A program made the translations under genes and the position numbers. Positions 33,215-46,494 of a DNA stretch of 64,000 nucleotides are shown here, piece after piece (position 1 is the stretch's first letter; each line of letters begins with the position of its first letter). The DNA is from Bradysia coprophila (lineage: Eukaryota > Arthropoda > Insecta > Diptera > Sciaridae): positions 16,710,001 through 16,774,000 of the forward strand of contig NW_023503493.1 of the NCBI RefSeq assembly GCF_014529535.1, in the 5' to 3' direction. The notes under the pieces were generated by a model. That model was not told the DNA's origin. It saw nothing but the letters and a program-made list of their open reading frames with translations, and made no database searches.

Positions 33215-34091
33215 ACAACTTTTTATGCTGAGGGCCTAAATTACGAGAAAAATTCCGTAATTTATTGCCAAGGTATGAAAGGGGGTTGACCTTGTCGTGT
33301 ATTAGCCCCAATTATTACAGAAAATGTTGTTTCTGATTCATAGTTCCCGAATACAGATCTGTGTGTTTGGAAAAATATGGTCTAAGATCTTCACTAATCT
33401 CCACAGAATTTTTTTTGTTTTTTTTGAAAAATTCGATTTTACATACATTTTTTATAGTTGGGAACGGTTGTGACCTCTTGCATTTATTGACTGCAAATGA
33501 ATGGCGAACGGTTCTGTTCATTTTATAAAGTCAATTTAATGAGGTTTTCCACCTTCTACGAAGTAGGACGAAAGCTACATTTTCAAGGCCAATGATGGGA
33601 TCGGACCGTTTTGGGCTAACATGTAATTTTGACCTTACATTTTCATCGCTGTTTCCTGTTTCACGACCAAAAATAAGTTGAAAGCACTGAAAAATATGGG
33701 GTGTATTATACATAAAACGAAAGAGGCTAAGTCGAGCTACACTTCCATGGATAAGCGCTGTTATAAGCCAGCAGGAATGTCCAAACGTTTACCATATTTT
33801 GAGTCATAAGTCTAGAACGGGCTGCGGCGCTTACCGATGATTATCCTTTTAATGAAGGTTCCTACAACATTTCAACTTTTAGAAACATTTCTATCTCGAG
33901 CTATCACAAAGAAACTGTTTTCGCGATCCCTTGACATATTACTACTTTTCACGTCTTCACTCTGAAAATGGGAAACTAAGACAAAAAGTAAAAAATACCT
34001 ATTTCTTAGAATTGAAAGACGATTCAAACGAGCCCGGATCGCCGAACCATTGTACCCGATTTTCACCGAAATTGGTTGAAGTTTTGGCTAT

Positions 34092-34266
34092 AGGTTTTTT
34101 CCAAGGTGAAATGAAATGTCAAACCGTCATCCATAGAGCCATAACCAAAACACTATTAACAATGTAATTGTCAAAATAACAAAGAAAAATAAGTTGTGGT
34201 CTATGGGTGACATCGGTTCATGTTCTGTTCATTTTGTTCAGCTTAACCGTTGCTTGGAAGAAACCT
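34092..34266. mobile_element. MITE of the AGGTTT..CCAAG family, copy 4
   Basis: The ends AGGTTTTTTCCAAGG and CTTGGAAGAAACCT are inverted, next to TA on the left. The interior GTCATCCATAGAGCCATAAC is shared with the other copies. Confidence 0.6.
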
Positions 34267-34599
34267 GTATCATTCTTAATAGTAGATTATTCACCTTTGT
34301 CCTCATGTTTGTTTAGACACTTGGGGAGTTATTGCATGAGCCGAAGGCGACCCGCGTATCTGCATCTGCATGACCTCCCCAAAGTATACAGCCTTGGAAA
34401 TAATAGCACTTTTTCACTGCTATTGTTTCACCTAGGTAGATAAATGTCAATTTTTTATATCAATTTAGTATGACCACGCATATGACGGAAAAATTTCGCC
34501 TTCGGCGCCTAAAAGCACAATTTTCATGTTTTTCAAAATCTAAATATTTCACGTAGCAACCAGGTTAAAAATCGAAGCGTCTAAAACGGGCCCCTTTGC

Positions 34600-36451
34600 T
34601 AAAAAAAATAGGGCCCCTAAAATAATTTCCACCCCAGTCAAAAATGCTTATAAAAGGCTCTGACGACGAGTCAAAATTCGAGGATGACACTTATCACCCC
34701 TGGGAAGCTGATTTCACAACTTCACTCACCCAACTAAACTCGAGCCAAAGTTATTTTTCTCGTGCAGTCATATGCTGGAGCTTTCGAATGACAGCGATCT
34801 TCAGATTTTATATGAAAAAATGTAATTTTGGCAACGTTTGCGTCGAGGTAATTTCACCCTACTTCGAAGAAGAATGAACCGAAAATCTTCTAAAAATTGA
34901 ATTTCGTGTCATTTAGTGCAATTGTGGAATTATAGCGTTCGGATCTACAGGGAAATACGTTTACAGAAATCATTTGAGATTTATTAAGAATATCTTGGAA
35001 AGTCGAATACAAAAAAAAACACTTTTTGGTCATATCTCCCCGAGACGTTATGCCAATGACCTCATATTGGTGTCAAACTACGCGTATTGTCAATAGCTTT
35101 CAGCAAAAAAAAAGTTTAGTGAAATCGGTTCAGGTTTCGTGAAATAAACTAGAATTTTCAAAAATATGTTAAAAACAAGCATACATTTTTATGGTGGTAT
35201 CTCCGCGAGATCTTTGGCCTCTGACCTAATATGTAGCTCCTGGTCAACAGCTTTCAAGGAAAAAAAATATTGAAATCGGTTTTCATTTGGTGAAAATATT
35301 TCGAAAAGTTACAAATTAGCTGGAATTACACATGAAATCGCTATTTCCTCCGCTCCATACAAATTTTGACATTAGACCATACCTTTAGAGTATACTTTCA
35401 TTGCTGTGAATCTGCAGGGAGTTGGATCTTCTTCTAAAAATGCAAAACAATTTAAGCTTGGAAGAGTCTCTACTGAGCCACTGAACCAAATACTTTTGTT
35501 TGGATTTGTTTTGTTCTGTATGAAAGGTCTATTGTTCCATTGTTTTTGGCATTTCAACTGTTCACAACTCACTGGATGGCTCAGTGTAACACACTGCGAC
35601 GTTTAAACGTAGTGAAAAAACCATTATGAAAAATTACAGTCACCTTTTTGTTACATTCGAGTCCAGCTGGTACCTTTTTTAGTGGTCAGTGGTTATTGCA
35701 GAACTTCTAATTGATCTTGTTGAATTATTTTGTTTATTGCATGTGTTTACGAGGTTACATCCGTGCGGCAAATGTTTTGTACCAACCTGTATCGATTACA
35801 CCTCCAATAAGTTCTCCAGCACTCACTGCTTAGCCTAGGTGCACTGACTCTAAGACACCGAAAGATCCGATTAAAAGTTAAATCAGGGCTTCGAGCTGAT
35901 TAATAATATCGAAAAAGTATCGAAATTGCAGTCAAATTTTATTGAAACTCCATTCAGCCGCACTGTGGATATGACGTCATACTTTTTTTTGATTTGACGT
36001 CAATGCTCTGACAGAGCATTGGTGACGTATGTGGGTAAATCCACGTATTTTGTGACAGACATTTTTCTCTTTCACTCTCACAACATCCCCATTGTATTGT
36101 AGCGATAGCGCTCTACAATATGCATAGTCACATTTGGTAACATGACTTACGGTATGTTTTGGATATGGATTTTGAAAATACTTCCAAATTCTTCTTGTTT
36201 AGAGATCGAAATGAAAAAAAAAAAAATTGTTCATGCAGTGTCTATATTAAAGCTAAAACCACATATTGTCGGTTGGTTTATCTAAGTTTTTAATTAGTTC
36301 GTTATGACAAATCTGTGAAATCTGATTGCATTCCATAATTAAATGTAAATTGACTAGACGCAAATGCGAAACATTCAAACATTGTGATCCGTTTAATTAA
36401 TTCGATGTATAGCTACTCCGAGCGCTACATTTTAAATACAAAATTCGCAAT
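34600..36451. other. intergenic DNA downstream of the LRR gene, no gene seen
   Basis: The stretch 35020-35300 contains two diverged copies of a roughly 170-bp unit (ATATCTCC.CGAGA.. / GGTATCTCCGCGAGATC, each followed by CAACAGCTTTCA and GAAATCGGTT). Near 36000 TGACGTCAATGCTCTG and CAGAGCATTGGTGACGT make a small palindrome. No credible coding region was found. Confidence 0.4.
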
Positions 36452-39400
36452 TTAACGAAAAATCAATTTTGATTCTGAAAACCTTTCCGAATTGGCTGTG
36501 GTCGGTGTTGTAGTAATTAAGACTTGTTGAGACATCCTGTAGCGTTCGCTTCGCTTTTCCGACTTTTTAAGTACAATCTTGCCTAAGTGCACGCTGCCGA
36601 AGACCACGATTACGGCTATGGCAGTCCATATCAGACAGGCCTTATATCCAAATTCATTTGCGAGCATTCGTTTCAGTAATTTATTTTGCTGGTGATAAGC
36701 TGGTGTCTAAATAGTTATCGTAAAATTTAGGTTCATTGAACTAAAAATTAAAATTGAAAGACAATTGCCTAGGTATTTACCTCATTAAGAATTTTCTCAA
36801 CTTTTTGCATACTTGACTGTTGCAACATAACAATGCTACGATTGTTTCCACTTTCATCCACACAATCAATTCCTGGTACAGTTAACACTTGTTCTTCCAT
36901 TTCAATTGAAAAATCGTTTCCAAAACGTATACCATTCGAACAACGCATCATTTCCACCACCAACCATGTACAATTCCATGGATTACCAATTACGTCCACC
37001 TCATCAACATCGACCAATTTTGACAAATTTAAATATTCGAATTGATTGTAGGCCATGATAAGCGTTTTTAATTCAGTTATTCCATCCAAAAAGCTATCGT
37101 TCGATAATTTATTGTATGATAAATCGATGGTTTCAATGGAAGTCATTTCGGAAAAAACATTCGTTTCAATTCCATCGATTGCATTGTGCGAAAGATTTAT
37201 ATGCTTTACAGTTGATAAATAATCCAACATACCGTCGAACAGATATGTTAATTTGTTTGATGATGCGTCGAATAGTTTTAGATTGACGAAAGAGTGGAAA
37301 GTGTACGGGTGGAGGGTATCCAATAAATTATTGCTCGCATTGAATATCTGTGAATTTGATTTGAAGAAAATTCAAGATTAAAGTCTTAATGCCGAGCGAT
37401 AACGATGAATATTTTGTGTATTTTGTAACGTTGGCGTATATTACAGTTCGATTTTGCATTACTTTCTCTGCATCAAAAGTACAAAGTTACAAAAATTTAA
37501 CATTCCATCTATAATTCAGAAATTGACTCGTAAGAGCTTTAACCGTTTTTCGACATGTTTGTTTCAGAGTGTTACAGAATAATTGGGTTAAATTTGTACT
37601 TGACTTGAAACATCCGGAAAAAGATAGGGTATTTATGACGGAGTATTGTGAGCTTAATCTAAATATTAAAGACGGCAAGCATATGACCATTATTATTTTC
37701 TGGTCTTTTACTTCCATCGATCAAAGTATTTTCAATCTGTTGATTTCAAATCTTGTACTTCAATTTTTTGTAACATGCATTTTATTATATAAAGGACCAT
37801 GTTACCCAGAGTTTGTCATTATTTTCGTCGTCATTATCGATAACAGATGAATAGCCGTATGTGACAGGTTAATTTGCCAATTATTTTGGTGTAGTTAGCA
37901 AATATAAGCAAAATTATTAAGACATTGTGTCTACATAATTCCTGTATGTATAAACATGCTGTATTATGGTCTTCATTAAAGTTTTAGTAAAGGTAATGGT
38001 CTTCATTAAAGTCTATTATTTTACTCCAAAACTCTATGTTCTAAATTCGAGCCATAACATACTTCAACCCAAACTCTCTACAAAAGATCTCTTCGTTTGG
38101 TGAAACTGATGACGGAAACGTGAGGAATGGTGGGGAAAAGTGTGCAAACTAATCGAAACCAACTTCACAATTTCACAAAGTAATGAATAAGTGAGTGCAT
38201 CCAATTCTTTGAAATGAATGCAAATGAACTAAATACGGGGAATTCTCTTAGAAGCAAAGTTGGTTGTCATTAGTTTGCACTCAAAACCGAACTGTCGATT
38301 GTCACGCCAGCGGTCATTTTAGTGATCTATAAGGAAATGCTGTTTGGAAACTAATTTTAAAATGTAATAGATTTTGTCTGAACCAACTTCACTGCTGTGA
38401 CATTTCAGAGTGAAGTTATTTCAATATTTCACCAGAAAATAGAGCGCAAATTAGGAAGCACTACCAACAGAGGTTTCCTATGAGTTAAAAACGACTGCGA
38501 AAAGAAACAATAAAATCGACTGTACAGGTTAGGCGATAATATTACAGTAAGTGGCCAAAAACTGCCAAAAATAATTCAAATTTTAATCTGTTGTAAAACA
38601 GAACATTTAGGCATTGTGTCTACTCAGTGCCAGAAAGCCCTTCGGGGAAAAGTTCAAAAAGCCCAACTTTTCGGGGGACAATTTCGTAGTAGGCCCATGG
38701 GACTCTGAGTTTTATAAGCTCTAGGAAATATTTTTTAGTTCGATTTCAATAAAAAAAAAAAATAATTTGGAGGACATTCGACATTGAAATACTGATTGAT
38801 CCTTGAAAAAATGTTTAAGATAACCATTCAATTACCAATCTTTTTAATTATTTTGACGTCCATGCAAATGATTTCACATTATCGCCAATGTTTAATTCAA
38901 ATGTTAATTCATTCCACGAACATTGACCGTAATGCCTGAAGATGTTGTTGTACAGATATGAAAGAATGATCGATTTTCTTATTTTTAGTTAATAGAATTT
39001 AGAACTTAACTTTTAGTTATTTGAAAACTTAAGTACTCAAGGTCGCAAAAAGCAAACTGAAACGACCTGATGGTCCAGGGCCAATTTGAAAATCGACTCT
39101 TTTATATTCATTTTTTTTTGGAAAAACTAAGTTGTTGAAAAAGAAAATAAACTAAATAAAAATCGGAAAAAGGATCTTATGATTAGTTTTCTGATACTGA
39201 GGTATTGGTATTGCCATAACATTTCTATTTTTGGGGTCGGACTTTTTGATTCCAAATCTTTTTATTTATTTTTTAATTGGAAAATATTTTTTGTCATCAA
39301 CATCAACAACATAAAACAGTTTGTTTAAATATAAATATTTAAGTTTTTTGCCAGTTTCAACAGCTTTAGCTGTCGAATTCTTACATTACAGACCGGAATT

Positions 39401-42400
39401 CTTGGTTGCTTTATGTCTCTGTACATATTTCCCGGTTTGTAATGTAAGAAATCCACATTTGAGGCGGTTGAAACTGGCGATGTAAACCCCAAAAAACCTT
39501 ACTAATATTTATACTGAATTAAAGGTAACAATAAAAAAGTAAAAGAAACAGATGTTTCAAAAATAGCAAATTATTCATTTGTGGCATTATTATGTTTTAA
39601 GTTCTTTCGCCTATCTTTTATTAAGTACAATGTGTTTCAATATTTTCATACTGCAACCTTGCACCAGGGCAATATACTCCCTTTTATGACCTGTTCAATG
39701 TTAGGTAATTGGTTGAGAATTCCAAAATTATTCGAAAACAGACTGTAAACTAATACCTTTAAATTGTGCCGTATCCTCAGTATCCTAGATACCAAAAAAA
39801 TATTCAGACAAAATCCAGAAAAAAAGCTTCGAAAAAAATAATTTAAAAACGACCAAAAATATATACAAACTAGGAAAAGACACAGGTCATAGGAAATAAT
39901 TTAGGAAATCACAACCAAAATAATAAAATGTAAAAATTTTAATTTTAGCAAATCACTCATTCAAATAAGAAAATTTGAAAATTTGATTCATAGCTAAAGT
40001 ACAATCGCTAAACCGAACTGGTGTGCATACGTTATTTTGCACCAGCTGGTCACATACAATTCCAAATGGGACCAGCTGGTGCAAAATAACATATGCATAC
40101 CAGTTCGGTTTAGCGATTGTATAGGAGAATTTGAAAATACTAGTTTTAGAGAATCAAAAACGCAGCCAAAATAAAAAATTAATTAGGCTAATTTCGGATG
40201 TGTGATTCACTGAAACTACAATTTTGGCTGTGTGATTTTCTGAAATTGCAATTTTCGATTTTCCCTACTTCGGCTATGTGATTTTCTTTTTTTTTAATTC
40301 TTTATTTTTCGGTGTGAATTCCTAAAACTAACATTTTTAAATTTTTTTTAACTTTGGCTATGATTTCCTTAATAACGAAACGTTTTTGTGGTGTGACTCA
40401 GCTAACGACCAAAACTTCCAATATAGTGATTTAGAACTACAATTTATTTATGTGTGATTTCCTAAAACTATAATTTTCAAATGTCGAAGAATGTGGAACA
40501 AATAAATACTGAATCTCTAAATTGTTGGACTAACTAACAAAGAATTTATGTTTTTGAGTGACTTTAGCCAATTTGAGATCAAGTCTTGGGATATGTATTT
40601 CAGTTAAGGGCTTAGCCAGAAAAAGCGTAGAACTCTGTTCAAAAACTTTTAAAGCTTTTAAAGTTTGGTTTGTTTTTTTGCGATATTTTTTGCCGGTAAA
40701 TGAGATTAAAATTCCACTATTGCGTTGAAATTAACAGATTTCACGACTATTTATCACGTAATAGGTTTAAAACGAGACTTTTGAAATTTCGCAATGTTAG
40801 GTGCGGGCTAGTCGGGTTATCACCCGAACGGAAATCGTTTTTGAAACAAAACGTTTTAAGATTTTGTGCCACCGAGAATTGAAATGCGACGGATTTCAAT
40901 ATCGATAACTAGATTGAAATGTCCAAAATTACAACACCCGTTTTCATGGCTTATTACAACACGCAAACCAGTGTTGAAATGAAATTCGTATGAGTTATTA
41001 CAGCATTCGTTTTAAAAAAATGCAAAGCAACGTGATCGATCAAATTCGAAGAGTGATTGTTTACAATGAAAATTCTCGGTTGGCACAAAGCATGATGTGT
41101 TACACGTATTGTAATGTTGATTTTTTCAGCACACGACCCAATTTTCCTTACTCGCTCCGCTCGTAAGGAAAACTTGGGTCTAGTGCTGAAAAAATCAACA
41201 TTACAATACTTGTAACACAACATACTATTGAATACGGCAGCCGGGTATTCACCCGAGTGCAATCAATTTTTAAACGAAATTTTTCACACTTTTCAATCGA
41301 GTCGAGTCGGGTTACCCGAACGCAAATACTTTTTCAAACGAAATGTTTAAAATTTTTCAATGTTAGGTCCAGTCACCAGTCGGGCGATCACCCGCAAATA
41401 TTATTTTAAATGGAATGTTTCAATTTTTTCGATGTTAGGCCCAGTCGCGTAATCACCCGAGTGCAAATAGTTTTTCAAACGAAATGTTACAAACTTATTT
41501 CTATATAATAATATTTCAAGATGTCGCTTCTAAAAATTCTGAAAAAGCCCATTCGGGACTTGGCCCGAGTCAGGCAAAAGGCCCTTCGGGATCGCCCCGA
41601 ATTCCCATTGGGCCAGTCCGGCACTGTGTCTACTGGTGTGTATTTGATGACTTTATTCACAAAGTGCGCACGCTTATTAGGAAGAAGAGGTCTCGGAAGA
41701 GGTGTCTGATAAAAGGGCTCGCCTCATACATTTTCATAAAATTGTCCAAACATTTTTGCGTGCGTTGGGGGAGGAGCTCTTTTTAATATCTTTTCCGATC
41801 AAATTAATTGGACTTATCTCAAAGTTATTAGTTTTCTCTTCAGAAACTGTCTTATTTTTGACCCACCTGGCCACTATAGCCGTGAAGTAATTTATGTTGC
41901 TGTGATGAAAGAAAGACATATCTAATTCGCTCACCTCCAATTGACTTAATCCTCTGAAAGAATTTTCCGTAAATTCTGTTATCTTATTGCCACTGATATC
42001 CAACAAATGCAATTGGACATTATCCTTGAATGTGTGTTCGTAGATTGCCGTTAATGCATTATGACTTAAGTTTAAATACGCCAATTGTGGACAGTTGGAT
42101 AGTATTAAAGTATCGAAATTGACAATTTTATTAAAATCCAAGCGAATCGATTTCAATTTCGCATTGTTCACGAAAGCAAAATTTTCGACAAAATCAATAT
42201 CGTTGTGTTCAAGTGAAATATGGGTAAGCTCAGCAAGCTCATTGAATGTGAATCCTTCAATGCGACGGAGATGATTTTTCGCTAAATTTAAAATCCTCAA
42301 TCGTGGTGTGTATTTGAAGATGTTCGCAGGAATATTTGTTAGATTGTTGATCGACAAATTTATTGTCTCCAAATTCGGATAACGTTGAAATGCGTTTTGG

Positions 42401-42822
42401 CTTATCGTTTGAATTTTATTGTGATGTATATCGAGTTTGTGTAGATAAATCAAATCGTGATTGCTCCACGAACTAATTTTTGTTACATGATTTCGGTGTA
42501 GCGACAAGACTTGTAATCCTTTGAGACCATCCAGTGCCGAACTCTCAATTACTTCCAGATCGGTATTGTAAATGCTTAACGTTGTGGTGTAATATCCAAA
42601 TATAACTTTCGGCAGAGTTTTTAACGAGCAGTTGTTAATCATTATTGTATTCGATTCTATCGTTGATGTTTGCCGCATATTGTTTGTCGAGCAATTCTGT
42701 TCGGAAAAGTGTAATACGTTCTCTTGACCATGAACGATATAGAACGACAGACACCAAATTATGCCCACAAGATAAGTAAACGACATTTTTGTTATTGTTC
42801 TTTTATTTAATCTACTCATCAC
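36452..42822 (-). CDS. leucine-rich-repeat single-pass membrane protein, 569 aa
   Basis: Three exons (minus): 42822-41935, 37347-36781, 36706-36452, in phase throughout. The N terminus has a signal peptide (about residues 13-32, MSFTYLVGIIWCLSFYIVHG; the third Met, at 42786, may be the real start). A short LRRNT with paired Cys follows. Then come about fourteen leucine-rich repeats with LxxLxLxxNxI spacing (for example LETINLSINNLTNIPANIF). An LRRCT begins at about residue 415 (GNPWNCTWL...MMRC...GIDC). A membrane helix lies at about 508-526 (ACLIWTAIAVIVVFGSVHL), with a cytoplasmic tail of about 43 residues rich in K, R, S and T. The exon 1/2 junction falls inside a repeat and restores its consensus. 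The plan is that of an insect cell-surface LRR adhesion or signalling protein; without a TIR domain it is not a classical Toll. I cannot assign an orthologue. Confidence 0.85.
39351..39480. mobile_element. hairpin element, TIR GCCAGTTTCAAC
   Basis: GCCAGTTTCAAC at the left and GTTGAAACTGGC at the right are perfect, and TCTTACATTACAGACCGG / CCGGTTTGTAATGTAAGA continue the stem. It lies in the long LRR-gene intron. Confidence 0.6.
40002..40119. mobile_element. 118-bp palindromic MITE, TIR CAATCGCTAAACCGAACTGG, TA flanks
   Basis: Nearly the whole element is one hairpin: CAATCGCTAAACCGAACTGG is answered by CCAGTTCGGTTTAGCGATTG, and GACCAGCTGGTGCAAAATAA pairs with TTATTTTGCACCAGCTGGTC. TA stands outside both ends, as for Tc1/mariner-derived MITEs. 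Confidence 0.8.
40796..41490 (+). repeat. degenerate tandem array of roughly 80-bp units, interrupted by a hairpin
   Basis: Units carry AGTCGGGTTATCACCCGAAC, then GCAAAT..TTTTTCAAACGAAATGTTT and TTTTCAATGTTAGGCC. About five copies are recognisable, one before and four after the palindrome at 41093-41224. Confidence 0.6.
41093..41224. mobile_element. palindromic element inserted in the tandem array
   Basis: The arms ATGTGTTACACGTATTGTAA and TTACAATACTTGTAACACA, with TGTTGATTTTTTCAGCAC / GTGCTGAAAAAATCAACA further in, fold into a hairpin with a loop around TACTCGCTCCGCTCGTAA. Confidence 0.65.
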
Positions 42823-43970
42823 AACACTTAGTGGAAGTAAATTTGCATAATGTACACAAGAATATATTCACACTATACTCAACAAGTTGTTCCAACAATT
42901 TCTCAAATAATTAGCAGAATGTACACATTAATTGCAAATTATCAAAATGATTATGTTCGTTATCACTACGCGATGACCGCAATAATTATGTACAACTTGA
43001 ACCTATGCACCTAATTGAAGGGCGTCTCGAAAAAACCGTCGTCGGCAAATTTACATTTACGTTCTATTTATCAACACCGTTTTAATCATCAGAACAGTGT
43101 GGCAGACTTAAGTAGACTGAAATACTTGAGTGTAGTTTCGATTTCGCTCGATGCGAAATCTTTTTTTTTTCTCTTCTTAATTTTATAGCACAATATACTT
43201 ACTGTGGTTGTTGTTCTGTTGATTATGTTAGTATACTGATGTATTTGCGTTTAGCTGTTATACACGTCGCTTTATGGCATTTTGATTTATCTCTATTAAA
43301 ATTTGCTGTTTATTAACTTGTTGAAAACACTTGTTTTTCTGTCACAATTAAATCCCATGCTGCACACCGGTGACGGCGCGTTGGATGCTTTTGGTAGGAT
43401 GTTATTCTTTGTAGTTTCATATTTCCACATAGAGTAGCACTTACGATAAAGCTCATTTGCGTTAAATCAAGTGAACCGTTTAAAATGCTAGCAAATATGG
43501 GCTATGACGACCATCGACTACTGTTACATACACAATAGGCATTCAAGCGAGAAAATCAGTATCAACAGGATTTTAAAATTTGAGTACGAAGAAAATGTCA
43601 GATATTGCTAGCAATGAGAGTATTGAGCATAAGCTTAGCCATAACTTTCTTTACTAAAAAAACGTGAAAAAGCTCAAGTTTTTTTTGTACATACCTTGCT
43701 ATTGAGACAAACGGTGAAAATGGTTTATTGTGTGTTTACCGCCCTCGGTTTCGCCTTGGAGATAAACATTACACAAAAAGTATCATTTTAATTTTTTGTC
43801 ACCGAGTTAATTTCATATTCAAAATGCAGCAAGTGGGTGCACCTTTGACTTCTTTTTTGTCACAAAAATTTCGTATGACACACATTATATTATTCTACAG
43901 GCAAATGATGAATATGACGTCCTGTGATTATAGGCCCTACAAGGTTTAGATTAACACAATTAACATTATG
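42823..43970. other. 5' flank of the LRR gene, no gene seen
   Basis: AT-rich and presumably holding the LRR-gene promoter. The short ORFs here have no recognisable character. Confidence 0.4.
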
Positions 43971-46241
43971 CAGACACGCCGACTTCTAGGGTTAGCCGGT
44001 GCCAGAGCACCCAATGAGGCAATATGTTGGGTGCACAGCACCCAACGAAAAGCTATATCACAGCTTTAAAAAACATTGAGTTAGCTGACATTTTAAAGGA
44101 AAGTTTGATAGAATAGCTACTATCACTTTAAGAAATTTCAACTGCGTCTCAATTTTAGAAATTCTATTACCAAAACTTAAGCTTGGCTCATTAGCGCGTG
44201 AGCATTGTGCATTCGTCTGCAGGTGAGAATTTTCTCTCCCTTTTTGAAAAAAAAACACCAAAATCTGTATGGGACAAAAACAATCGTTGGCGATGCATCT
44301 TCATCATCTTCATTATATTAGTTATATGAAGCAAAATTTTTAGACACCTGAAACGTAAAAAAAAAAAAAAATTTGAAACGAGCTCGAAAATGAGCCACAT
44401 TTATTCCGTAAAACGTTTGTCAAACTGAACTTCAGTTGCTGAAGTAGGTAAGAAAGCGAGACACAAATTTTTGGGCTCACATTTATTTATTTCGTTATTC
44501 ATTTAATGATTACGAAGTTGCGGGAAATTGTAATAAGATGTCATGACTCTTAAACAAATATTTTTAAGATAAAATTGTTAATTGTTAACACCAGCGTTAC
44601 AATAGTACCACTCTTTTAGTTCCACTTTTTTCCGTAAAGCAAAAAATTCACATAAAGATGTAATATGGCCAAAATGACTGACAGTAAGTCTTCCTTTTTT
44701 AAGTCCATTAGATAAGTTATATAGCTAAGAGTGGTGTCATTCGAAAGCTTTAAAAAGTTCACCAAATTACACCTTTAAACCCGACAAAAAATTTCGTTCA
44801 AGTCGCTTAACCAACTTTTCAAAATTTGTGAAAAAACCGTCAAGCATACCCAAGTTCAAAGGGGGCGCCTAATGCCTTGGCCGTACTTTTTGTCAGGTTT
44901 ATCTCTGTGTACTTTGGTGCACTTTTTGCACTCTTTCAGGATATACAAGCCGCAAAATTTTAAGTTTTGAAATGGCTTCAGAAATCGAGCGTGCGTTTTT
45001 GTGATTTTTGTAATGCAAACATTACAAAATTGAAAAAACGGTGAAGCCACTAGGAAAGTGACAACTTTTTAATTGGTGAACTTTGAAAGAGTATAAAACA
45101 TTCGCTCACTGAACCTCGCGAAAAACGTAATATTATGCCAAAAACGCAAGGTTCAGGGAGCGAATCTAGGACCTTGGACCAATTTTTTCTCGGGTTCAAA
45201 GATGAACTTTAGTGAAGTTTTTTATGCTCTTTCAAAGTTCACCAATTAAAAAGTTGTCACTTTCGTAATGGCTTCACAAATCGAAGATGCATTTTTTAAT
45301 CTTGTGACATTACACATGTAATCTCGTGACGTTTTCCGGTACAAAACTTACCATGTCATACGCACGATTTGTGAAGCTATTTCGAAAGTGAAAATTTTGG
45401 GGTTGGTATATTCTGAAAGAGAATGAAAAAGTTCACCAAAGTTCACCATTCACTAGAAAAAAAAGGTCCATGGCCTTAGGCTCACTCTGTGAATATTGAG
45501 GCTCTACTCTACAGGTACAGTGCGAATTTCGCAATTTTCAGGCAGTGATCCTAAGGCCATGGACCAACTTTTTTTCAAGTTTTTTGGGTTGTTTTAGTAC
45601 ATCTTTTCAAGCTCTTCCAAAGTACACCAAAATCACAGGTGTAACTTACCTTAGGGCCTCAGAATTGTAAGATTCGCTAACGGTATACAGGCGCACTTAG
45701 CGCCCTACTACGTTTTTGTGAAATTATCAAAAAAAAAATGAGTTTTTCGTTCACATTCAACAAAACTTCTACTTATTTTCACATTTTACATTTTGTCAGT
45801 CTTTAATATGGATTTGTTTCTGTTGTATTGGTGTTTTTTTAATGTTTACCCGGCATGGATCGTTTCGTTCATCGAGCCAAAAATTTGATATGTACATATT
45901 AAGTTTAATGCTCTAAACGTAATGCTTCGAATTTTTGATTATTTTTTGATAATTTTAAATTATATTAAAGAGTTCATCGTGAGAACTCGCAATATTATCA
46001 ACGTATAATTTCGGTAATATTAAGACATTTTTTTTGTAATTTCCCGCAACTTTCTAGATTTTCGACACAACTTTTTAGTTTTTCGACACTTTTATAACTT
46101 CAGAATACTTTCAACTTCATTTTAAACGACAAAAACGTTAAAAAAAATCGCTCCCTACGCTCGCGACTACGATAAAACTATCACCCTTTGTTAAAGTTAC
46201 GGTTCAGCACCCAACGGGCTATATGAAAGTCGGCGTGTCTG
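43971..46241. mobile_element. 2.3-kb element with 15-bp inverted ends CAGACACGCCGACTT
   Basis: The left end CAGACACGCCGACTT and the right end AAGTCGGCGTGTCTG are perfect inverted repeats. CAGCACCCAACG words occur near both ends, in the same orientation. The interior is repetitive and contains the inverted repeat at 45041-45276 but no transposase ORF. The flanks do not show a clean target duplication, so the boundaries rest on the TIR alone. Confidence 0.55.
45041..45276. repeat. inverted repeat within the TIR element
   Basis: GTGAAGCCACTAGGAAAGTG and CACTTTCGTAATGGCTTCAC form the outer arms; AATTGGTGAACTTTGAAAGA and TCTTTCAAAGTTCACCAATT the inner ones. A third, partial copy of the same motifs continues to about 45440. 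Confidence 0.65.
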
Positions 46242-46470
46242 TAATCATTTGTACCATGTATGCATGTAATGTTCTATTAACAGTCCAATGTGTTGATCCA
46301 TTCTGACAATTGTAGATCGTCTGCAATTGGAGCTTTAACTTAAGAAGCCAAATTATACAGCCTATACCTCATACCCATGATTATTATTTATTACCAAAGT
46401 CCTTTACGTTGAAACAAGTTTAATTACAAAAATCTCAGACAAAAATTGTAACTTCCAATTTATTAATCTA

Positions 46471-46494
46471 TTCATTCATTCATTCATTCATTCA
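46471..46494 (+). repeat. (TTCA)6 microsatellite
   Basis: Six perfect tandem TTCA units. Confidence 0.85.

Larger units (their letters stand above)
37348..41934 (-). other. 4.6-kb intron of the LRR gene, repeat-filled
   Basis: The donor GTGAGC at 41934 and the acceptor TTCACAG at 37348-37350 bound it. It holds several hairpin elements and a tandem array (separate entries). A segment at 37808-37870 resembles 15028-15100 (GTCGATAACAGATGA), a further small dispersed repeat. No additional exon was found. Confidence 0.7.

Noticed and set aside
41484..41786. Plus-strand ORF starting MLQTYFYIIIF at the end of the LRR exon 1 region
   Set aside because: It overlaps intron repeat sequence and has no homology or splice continuation.
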